Below, piece after piece: positions 57,925 to 64,000 of a stretch of 64,000 bases of DNA (position 1 is the stretch's first letter; each line of letters begins with the position of its first letter). The DNA comes from UBA1794 sp964439955 (GTDB lineage Bacteria > Bacteroidota > Bacteroidia > Bacteroidales > Bacteroidaceae), in NCBI GenBank assembly GCA_964439955.1, contig CAYTPX010000009.1, positions 1 through 64,000 on the forward strand. The letters run 5' to 3'. Under the pieces are notes generated by a model. It worked only from the letters and a program-made list of their open reading frames with translations, was not told the origin of the DNA and searched no databases. Both the position numbers and the translations under genes were made by a program.

Positions 57925-59049
57925 ATGAACCTATTCGACGTCTACCCCCTTTTCGACATAAACATAGTGAAAGGACTCGGCTGCCACATATGGGACGACA
58001 AAGGGACTGAATACTTGGACCTCTACGGCGGGCACGCCGTCATTTCCATCGGGCACTCCCACCCCCACTATGTGGAGCAAATCAGCAAACAAGTGGCCCA
58101 ACTGGGCTTCTACTCCAACTCCGTCATCAACCGCTTGCAGCAAACTTTCGCCCGCCGTTTGGGGAAAGCCACCGGCGACTACGACGACTACAGCCTCTTC
58201 CTCGTCAATTCCGGCGCGGAAGCCAACGAAAACGCCCTCAAGTTAGCCTCCTTCCACAACGGCCGCAAGCGTATCATCTCCATCAACAAGGCTTTCCACG
58301 GACGGACTTCCCTCGCCGTGGAAGTTACCAACAACCCCAAGATCGTAGCCCCGGTCAATGAGAGCGGGAATGTCACCTTCCTGCCCATGAACGACGCCGA
58401 AGCCGCCCGGCGCGAGATAGGGAAAGGCGACGTATGCGCCGTCATTATCGAGGGGATACAAGGCGTGGGCGGCATCGTCCTCCCCACGCCCGGCTACTTG
58501 CGTGAGCTGCGCGAGCTGTGTACCGCGGCGGGCACCGTCCTCATCCTCGACGAGATACAGTCGGGATATGGCCGTAGCGGCAAGTTCTTCGCCCACCAGT
58601 ACGCAGGCATACGCCCCGACCTCATCACAGTGGCCAAGGGCATCGCTAACGGCTTCCCCATGAGCGCCGTGCTCATCAGCCCCATCTTCAAACCCGTCTA
58701 CGGCATGCTGGGCACGACCTTCGGCGGAAACCACCTTGCCTGCGCCGCGGCCATCGCCGTGCTCGACGTAATAGAAGAAGAGCGCCTCATCGAAAACGCC
58801 GCAGCCGTGGGCAAGTACCTCAAAAGCCGTCTCCAGGAAGTGCCCGGCATCAAGGAAGTGCGCGGCATCGGCCTCATGATCGGGCTCGAATTCGAAATGC
58901 CGGTCAAAGAAATCCGCCAGCGGCTCATCCATGAGCAACACGTCTTCACCGGAGCCAGCGGCACCCACGTCATACGGCTCTTGCCACCCCTCTGCCTAAG
59001 CAAGGAGGAAGCCGACGAGTTCGTCGCACGTCTCAGAAAAGCATTATAA
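57925..59049 (+). CDS. argD: N-acyl-ornithine aminotransferase
   Basis: 374 aa PLP enzyme (class III). GTEYLDLYGGHAVISIGHSHPHYV, NSGAEANENALKLA, ILDEIQSGYGRSGKFF and LITVAKGIANGFPMSAVLI (PLP Lys) are diagnostic. It transfers the amino group from glutamate to the N-acylglutamate semialdehyde to form N-acylornithine. It lies downstream of argC and 32 nt upstream of proC. Confidence 0.94.
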   Translation: MNLFDVYPLFDINIVKGLGCHIWDDKGTEYLDLYGGHAVISIGHSHPHYVEQISKQVAQLGFYSNSVINRLQQTFARRLGKATGDYDDYSLFLVNSGAEANENALKLASFHNGRKRIISINKAFHGRTSLAVEVTNNPKIVAPVNESGNVTFLPMNDAEAARREIGKGDVCAVIIEGIQGVGGIVLPTPGYLRELRELCTAAGTVLILDEIQSGYGRSGKFFAHQYAGIRPDLITVAKGIANGFPMSAVLISPIFKPVYGMLGTTFGGNHLACAAAIAVLDVIEEERLIENAAAVGKYLKSRLQEVPGIKEVRGIGLMIGLEFEMPVKEIRQRLIHEQHVFTGASGTHVIRLLPPLCLSKEEADEFVARLRKAL

Positions 59050-59081
59050 ACCCAACCCATAAAAATACTCCCCATACAGTC

Positions 59082-59876
59082 ATGAAAATAGCCATCATCG
59101 GTGCCGGGAACTTGGGCGGAGCCATCGCCCGGGGCTTGTCGAAAGGAGAAATGTTCGCCCCTTCCGACATCATCTGCACCACCAAGGACCAAGCCGCACT
59201 CGACCGCCTGCACGAAGAGAACCCCGAATGGGACGTAACGCTTGACAACTGCGAAGCCGTCCGCAAGGCCGACATCGTGTTGCTCTCCGTAAAGCCTTGG
59301 CTCATCGAGCCTATTATCCAAGAAATCAAGTCCACGCTCGACTACCGTAGGCAGATTCTCATCTCGGCCGCCGCAGGGATCACGCTCGACCAGCTCCGCA
59401 ACTTCCTGTTGAAGAACGATGAATACAAGCTCCCCACCTTCTTCCGCGTCATCCCCAACACGGCTGTCTCGGTAAGGAGCAGCATGACGTTTATTTGTAC
59501 CAAGGAAGCCGCCCCCGAGCAACTCGCCATAGTCGAACGGCTCTTCAACGAAGTGGGTACGGCCATGGTGATCGACGAACGCCTCATGCCCGCCGCCACC
59601 GCCCTTGCCTCGTGCGGCATCGCATACGCCCTGCGCTACATCCGCGCCAGCATAGAAGGAGGAGTGGAAATGGGCTTCTATCCCGCACAAGCCCAAGAAA
59701 TCGTCATCCGCACCGTGCGCGGGGCCACCGACCTGCTCCTGACCAACAAGAGCAACCCCGAGCAAGAAATCGACAAAGTGACCACCCCGGGCGGGATTAC
59801 CATCAAGGGCCTCAATGAAATGGCCATGTCCGGGTTCACCTCGTCCGTGATACGCGGGCTGAAAGCCGGGCTCTAA
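59082..59876 (+). CDS. proC: Pyrroline-5-carboxylate reductase
   Basis: 264 aa. It reduces pyrroline-5-carboxylate to proline with NAD(P)H. IAIIGAGNLGGAIARGLSKG is the Rossmann motif, VLLSVKPWLIEPII the nucleotide-site region, FFRVIPNTAVSVRSSMTF a family block, and KVTTPGGITIKGLNEM the C-terminal signature. It follows argD after 32 nt. It is also the second step of hydroxyproline use after HypD, whose gene lies about 20 kb away. Confidence 0.95.
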   Translation: MKIAIIGAGNLGGAIARGLSKGEMFAPSDIICTTKDQAALDRLHEENPEWDVTLDNCEAVRKADIVLLSVKPWLIEPIIQEIKSTLDYRRQILISAAAGITLDQLRNFLLKNDEYKLPTFFRVIPNTAVSVRSSMTFICTKEAAPEQLAIVERLFNEVGTAMVIDERLMPAATALASCGIAYALRYIRASIEGGVEMGFYPAQAQEIVIRTVRGATDLLLTNKSNPEQEIDKVTTPGGITIKGLNEMAMSGFTSSVIRGLKAGL

Positions 59877-59881
59877 GGCGA

Positions 59882-59965
59882 GAAGCCCCTTGCCCCCGCC
59901 GCGGAAAGTGCCGCCGCTTTTCCCAAAAAGCGGCAAGGGAAACCGGCAGAAGCGGCAAGGAAAAC
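59882..59965. repeat. Dispersed palindromic repeat after proC
   Basis: GAAGCCCCTTGCCCCCGCC, GCGGAAAGTGCCGCCGCTTTT, CCCAAAAAGCGGCAAGGG and AAACCGGCAGAAGCGGC at 22-23-nt spacing. Confidence 0.75.
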
Positions 59966-60131
59966 CAACCCTACCCCCAAGGGCATGCGCTCCAAATGGC
60001 GCATGCCCTTTTCCTTTCCCCTCCTTGCCCCGGGAGATAAGGCATCCGCAGGGAATGGGCAGCCCGGGCAGACTGCACGCAAAAATAACGTAAATTACAT
60101 GAAAATCCTGCGGTTTTCCCCGGCCTACGCT

Positions 60132-60139
60132 TACCTTTG
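60132..60139 (+). promoter_or_regulatory. -7 box (TACCTTTG) of the 307-aa lipoprotein gene
   Basis: TACCTTTG lies 26 nt upstream of the ATG at 60166. No well-spaced -33 TTTG is seen. Confidence 0.4.
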
Positions 60140-60165
60140 CCCTGCCAACCCAATCCACCCAATCT

Positions 60166-61089
60166 ATGAAATTCCTTCACTTCCTCCTCCTAATGCTGCC
60201 CCTGATGGCCGCCTGTATCCCCGGAAACCGGCGAAACGCATCTGCCCCCGAAGCACAACCCGACAGCCTGTACATACAAGGGAAAGCCAGCGAAGCCCTC
60301 CTACAAGCCGCCGACTCCTTGGAACTCACCGTCTATCCCCTCGCCGCCCCGCTCGAAGCGGCACAACCCCGCAAGCAAGGCGACTACCGCTTCTCGTTCC
60401 CCGTCAGCAGGGAGGGACGTTTCGCGGAAGCCGTCCCGCAAGATTGCCCCACGCTCTGCGTCGTCAGCTTCGGCGACCGCAACGACTCGGCCCTTTCCGC
60501 AACCGGCATATTTTTCCTCCGCCCCGGCGACACCCTCCAAATCCAAGCCCAGTATGACGATGGACGCCTCCGCGCCCAGTACCTCGGTGCAAAACCCTGC
60601 ATGCCCTCCGCCGACCTTGGGCGCGCACAGGACTTCTTCTTCCGCCATATCAACAGCTTCTCGGGCTATTCCCTCCCAAGCGAACGCGACCAGTTGCTCC
60701 AGCGGCTCGATTCCCTCCACAGGGAACGCATCCGCTTGCGCCTTACCGTGGAGGCCGACATCTTCCTCCAATTGCAGCTCAACACGTCGGCATTGGCCTG
60801 CCTCGCTGCGGCACGCGACGTGCCCGACGGATACTTCTCGTTCCTGAAATACATGGATTTGGGCAATCCCCTCGTCTATTCCACCCACAACTACCTGCCC
60901 GCTTTCCGCAACCTCCTCCTCAACCCGTACTTCAGCCTACCCCGCCCGGAGGGACGCAAGCCGGAAAAATGGCAACAACGCGCACAGAAGGTGCTCTCCC
61001 CCTTCATCCAAACCCGGGACCCGGCCTTCTATCCCCGGCTCTACCGCATAGCCTGCCTCGAAGAGTCGCCCGGCGGGCCGACCCGTTAG
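60166..61089 (+). CDS. Hypothetical lipoprotein
   Basis: 307 aa. A lipoprotein signal ends in PLMAAC (Cys near residue 17). The N-terminal half is beta-rich (FSFPVSREGRFAEAVPQDCPTLCVVSF, ATGIFFLRPGDTLQIQAQYD) and resembles the N-terminal domain of Bacteroidetes thioredoxin-like lipoproteins of the DUF4369 type. The C-terminal half is helical and no thioredoxin domain or CxxC is present, so it is either a truncated relative or another family. Its end overlaps the convergent SDR gene by 4 nt. Confidence 0.7.
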   Translation: MKFLHFLLLMLPLMAACIPGNRRNASAPEAQPDSLYIQGKASEALLQAADSLELTVYPLAAPLEAAQPRKQGDYRFSFPVSREGRFAEAVPQDCPTLCVVSFGDRNDSALSATGIFFLRPGDTLQIQAQYDDGRLRAQYLGAKPCMPSADLGRAQDFFFRHINSFSGYSLPSERDQLLQRLDSLHRERIRLRLTVEADIFLQLQLNTSALACLAAARDVPDGYFSFLKYMDLGNPLVYSTHNYLPAFRNLLLNPYFSLPRPEGRKPEKWQQRAQKVLSPFIQTRDPAFYPRLYRIACLEESPGGPTR

Positions 61090-61817
61090 TTCCTTATAGG
61101 CAAGCGTTCCCATATGCAACGGGGTATCATGCGCCAGAAGAATACAATCATCCGATAGCGCATATCTATGGTACAGACAGGCTCTTTCCGCTCAATGGCA
61201 CGGACAATCCGCCTGGCAACCTTCCCGGGATGCATCAATAGCGGGTACTTCTTGCCATCATCCAACAAGCCAGTCTCCACAAAGCCGGGGCGTATGTCCG
61301 TGAAACGTATCTTCAATTGCTGCATGCGCACCTGCTGCGCAAGAGCCTCGACGTAGATATTCTGGAAACGCTTGGTCGCCGAATAAGCCGGGGCAACCCC
61401 CAAACCTTTCGTGCCCGCTATCGAGCTGATGACGGCAATATGCCCTTCCCCGCCCTTCCCGCGGAAATAACCGTATGCCGCGCCAACCATACGGATGAAG
61501 CCCAGCACATTCGTCTGTGCCGTAGCCAACTCTATGTCCATCCGCAAGGAGAGATTTTGCTTGCCTATGCCGGCACACAGCAGGAAGATGTCCATTCCTC
61601 CCAATTCCTGCACCAAATCCAGCAACCCGGCAGGCGCGTCTTCGTCCGTTACGTCGAGCTGGCGACATTTCACCTGCTGCGGTGCATGGGATTTCAGTTC
61701 CTGCAATGCGGATTCCCGGCGGGCAGCCACCCCGACCTCATATCCCCGGCGAAGAAACTGCAGGGCGACTTCCCGCCCGATGCCGGAGGAAGCCCCTACA
61801 ATGACAATCCGTTTCAT
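61086..61817 (-). CDS. SDR family oxidoreductase
   Basis: 243 aa. VIVGASSGIGREVALQFLRRG is the TGxxxGIG nucleotide motif, LLCAGIG the NAG-like motif, VISSIAG holds the catalytic Ser and YSATKRF the YxxxK pair. The C-terminus is basic and hydrophobic (MIVFFWRMIPRCIWERL), suggesting membrane association. Substrate unknown. Start 61817 (MKRIVIVG) is chosen at the first beta-strand. A -7 box CAAAGGTA (minus) lies at 61921-61928. Confidence 0.9.
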   Translation of the reverse strand: MKRIVIVGASSGIGREVALQFLRRGYEVGVAARRESALQELKSHAPQQVKCRQLDVTDEDAPAGLLDLVQELGGMDIFLLCAGIGKQNLSLRMDIELATAQTNVLGFIRMVGAAYGYFRGKGGEGHIAVISSIAGTKGLGVAPAYSATKRFQNIYVEALAQQVRMQQLKIRFTDIRPGFVETGLLDDGKKYPLLMHPGKVARRIVRAIERKEPVCTIDMRYRMIVFFWRMIPRCIWERLPIRN

Positions 61818-62124
61818 GTTTTCTTGTCCCATATCCTTGTCCAATTCATTTGATTATTGCGTCGCAAACCCTACATACATGCGCTTCGCGACTTCCCATC
61901 CTTATTCCTTAAGTGCGATGCAAAGGTAAGGCGAAAGAAGTTGTCCCGAGTTCTCGCGGCGGAACTTTATAAAAAGGCAGGGGGGCACGGGCCGGAAAGT
62001 GCCGTACCTGATTGGAAAAAGGCACGGCACTTCCCCGTAAAAGGCGCAAGGCAGAAATTCCCGACCCATGCGGGTAACTGGCAAACCTGGGGCTGAAGCA
62101 GCGGGAAGCCCCCAAAGGGAGTCT
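61818..62124. other. Intergenic region between the SDR gene and the GH28 pseudogene
   Basis: No gene seen. It holds the SDR -7 box (61921-61928) and a repeat copy at 61992-62052. Confidence 0.6.
61992..62052. repeat. Dispersed palindromic repeat, 2-3 units
   Basis: CCGGAAAGTGCCGTACC, GGAAAAAGGCACGGCACTTCC and CCGTAAAAGGCGCAAGGC, about 22-25 nt apart, downstream of the GH28 pseudogene. Confidence 0.75.
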
Positions 62125-63592
62125 TCACTCAAAGCGGATGTCGCGAATAAAGCCGTTGGTCTCAAAAGCGTCAAGCCCGGTAAGCAACTGCCCGTTCAGG
62201 CGGACATTGCGGAAAACGACCCCGGAAAGGAGGCGGTCGGAGGAATAGCCCTTCAACACCGACGGGTTGAGTTGGTAGGACTGCCCTTGGTAAGAAACAT
62301 TCTCCACAAGGACATTATGGATTCCCCGCCCGGGCACGCGGTTGTACTTGGCGTTGTAAAGCACACTGAAGTTGAAGAGCCGGGACAATTGGACATCCTC
62401 AACCCGGATATTGCGGAAAGTCACATCGCGCACCGTGTTGTTGTCCCCGCAAGAAATGGCCAGGCAACCTTGGTAGTCGGGTTGGCTTTCGCGGCATTCC
62501 AGAATATCAATGTCCTCACAGAGTATGTTGCTGATCGTCTCGCCCTCGGGACTCATGTCGTCCCCATGCCCGCCGATATTGACGGGGTGCGCCACATCGG
62601 CCCACAAGACGGTGTTGCGCACCGTGATGTTGCGCGTGTCGCCCCAAAAGCCCCACCGGTGATTGTAGAAAGCCAGGCAATCGTCGCTCGTGCGGAGGAA
62701 GCAGTCGTCGATTTCCACGTCGGAACAAGACATCAAGTCTATGCCGTCGCCCCACTGCGCGCCGGAGAGGGATTTCAGGTTGCGTACAACGAGGGAATCG
62801 GACTGCCCCCGTAAATCGTATAATGCCCGGGATTGACCAACGTAACCCCATCGACCTGCACATTCTTGGAATAGGTGATGTCGATGCCTTCGCAGGGCGA
62901 GCAGATGATTCCCCTGCCGGTAATGCGCACATTCTCGGCCTTATCGACCGAAAGCTACGCATTGACTACCGCGCCGGGAGCCAAATATACGGTGCAGTTG
63001 CCGGGAATCCGGATGCGCGTGTTGGGCAAATCCTTAGGACGGTGCACGCCAGGGCCGAAATAGATCAGGCGCGCATCCTTGCGGTACACGTCGCCTTTCG
63101 ACTGTCCCCAATCGATACAATCGTCTCCCCCGGGGGCAAAGGTCTCAACCTGGGGCGGATTGACGAAAACGTGCAGGTTGCGGTACCGGTCGCCATTGGT
63201 CTCGACGCTGAGTTTCATGCCCGGCCCTGCCTGGAAGACAAGGGTGCTGTCGTCAATCCTATTCCATCCGACGCCCCGCGCGGAAGGCCTTATGGAAACG
63301 GAGTCGAAGGGTTCTATATGGTTGACGACACGGAATTCCACCGTCCCCTCGCTGTCTACCTGCACGAAAGCAGCATTCCTAGGCTGTTTTTATCGACACT
63401 GGCGGAATAGACCGGGAGCTTTTGCCAAGCTCCTCCGGGAAATTGGCGCACTTCGACCGTATAACCGGGATTCTTCTTCAGCACCCTTTCATCGGGATCG
63501 CCGTCGGGATATATTGTAACTTGGGCAGAAAGAGGGGAAAGCACGAAGGCTACACCCAAAAGGAGTACAAAGAGATACTTCACGCAGTGCAT
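62125..63592 (-). pseudogene. GH28-like right-handed beta-helix glycosidase, broken by two frameshifts and a stop
   Basis: Three frames together span about 489 codons. The first (from 63592) has a signal peptide (LLGVAFVLSPLSAQ) and ends out of frame near 63380. The second covers the N-terminal beta region (FRVVNHIEPFDSVSIRPSAR to YLAPGAVVNA), meets a TAG at 62955-62957 and then reads on as AENVRITGRGI and NVQVDGVTLVNPGHYTIYGG. The third, after a five-G/C run at 62806-62810, encodes WGDGIDLMSCSDVEIDDC, SDDCLAFY and GGHG typical of GH28 catalytic and substrate motifs. It is a decaying or mis-sequenced pectin-type glycosidase gene. Confidence 0.82.
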
Positions 63593-63616
63593 AAGAAACT
63601 TAGGGAAGAGAAGAAT

Positions 63617-64000
63617 TTATTTGTTGTTTGGCGTCGCATTTATCTGGATACGGACAAAGCCTTCCACACTTTTATCTCCCTTAAACGGGCGATTATTCAC
63701 AGTAAGGCTTCCGGGAAGGAGAGTTTGGTTGAAAAAAGCGTCCAGCAGTGGCTGCCCATTCATCCAGACTTGGCTTACCCCACCATCATGTGTCATGACG
63801 AAGCTCAGCTTCGCAAGGCTGCTGAAGTAGGTGGCATCTTCCCTATCCACTTGCACCGCCTCCGAACTGCCGGGATGCTTCTGCCGTCGGAGCGCACTAC
63901 CGTATGACAGAAAGAAGTCTGTGTTTTCCCCGACAGGGCTTTCCCCGTCCGGATAGCGCACTGCCCAAAGGTATGCGTCGGTAAGCCACCCGTCAGCACT
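63617..64000 (-). CDS. C-terminal part of a secreted-type protein, continues past the right edge
   Basis: Open from the window edge to a stop at 63617. The last 127 residues include ADGWLTDAYLWAVRYPDGES, ATYFSSLAKLSFVMTHDGGV and GFVRIQINATPNNK. This looks like a beta-sandwich end of a carbohydrate-active or surface protein, but no family was recognised. It lies 24 nt upstream of the GH28-like gene on the same strand, so both were probably in one polysaccharide-use operon. Confidence 0.6.
   Translation of the reverse strand, partial: SADGWLTDAYLWAVRYPDGESPVGENTDFFLSYGSALRRQKHPGSSEAVQVDREDATYFSSLAKLSFVMTHDGGVSQVWMNGQPLLDAFFNQTLLPGSLTVNNRPFKGDKSVEGFVRIQINATPNNK

Noticed and set aside
150..62052. 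REP elements spread by a local RAYT transposase
   Set aside because: The repeat behaves like REP in some ways, but no transposase of any kind is encoded in the window, so a mechanism is not claimed.
62516..62962. Arg-rich frame within the GH28 region
   Set aside because: It is the wrong frame across the frameshift. The family-like residues lie in the other two frames.

Overview
The window looks like a chromosomal contig from a G+C-rich Bacteroidales bacterium (gut-type Bacteroidetes). The grounds are WbqC, DUF4827 and fasciclin lipoproteins, a TonB-dependent receptor with a CarboxypepD_reg-like domain, Bacteroidetes-type promoters (TTTG, about 20 nt, TAnnTTTG), an arginine cluster headed by ArgR plus a GNAT enzyme, and mostly weak Shine-Dalgarno sequences. 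No rRNA, prophage, transposase or CRISPR array was seen. There are three 100-N gaps. Two of them (10245-10344 and 33589-33688) are flanked by an identical 55-base direct duplication and are probably scaffolding artefacts. The third (3528-3627) truncates a DNA methyltransferase.

Layout. 1-5 kb: partial tRNA-Asn, S41 protease, WbqC-like protein, then an EcoRI-type adenine methyltransferase beside a DUF262-HNH protein (a possible restriction-modification or defence pair). 5-13.5 kb: TonB-dependent receptor divergent from an AraC regulator, metallophosphoesterase, XRE regulator, and a lower-GC block of secreted proteins. 13.9-23.6 kb: asnB, a lipoprotein, an AlkD-like repair protein, a fasciclin lipoprotein, glmM-type mutase, DUF4827 lipoprotein and NrnA-type phosphoesterase. 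23.9-30 kb: three transport genes (SSS symporter with a 36-aa partner, NSS symporter, orphan PTS EIIC) and a KduI carrying a signal peptide. 30-34.3 kb: a frame-disrupted DUF2807 lipoprotein, glnS, a probable small RNA, two small lipoproteins and a rod-like structured RNA candidate. 34.5-39.6 kb: rpoN and a glycyl-radical pair resembling trans-4-hydroxyproline dehydratase (HypD) and its activase. 40-54 kb: dxr, rseP, DedA, a sodium/sugar symporter, lrgAB, EamA, rubrerythrin/PerR-like regulator, nadE, MFS, DUF454 and tRNA-Lys. 54.2-59.9 kb: argR-GNAT-argG-pspC-argC-argD-proC. 60-64 kb: lipoprotein, SDR, a broken GH28-like gene and the end of another secreted protein gene.

The most striking feature is a dispersed, degenerate, G+C-rich repeat of about 22-23 bp per unit (core GCCSGCRCTTTTCCSGGAAA, often palindromic), in short runs of one to four units at roughly thirty places, almost always between genes. 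Some copies form perfect hairpins between genes and probably act as terminators. Others lie inside reading frames: in the signal peptide of the S41 protease, as an apparent in-frame insertion in the WbqC protein, and at the frame break of the DUF2807 lipoprotein. It behaves like a proliferating small palindromic element that sometimes supplies coding sequence.

Functional links: HypD/HypE would turn hydroxyproline into pyrroline-5-carboxylate, which ProC (in the arginine cluster) reduces to proline. PerR and rubrerythrin form a peroxide-response pair. The exported KduI and orphan EIIC share a promoter and may handle unsaturated uronates.
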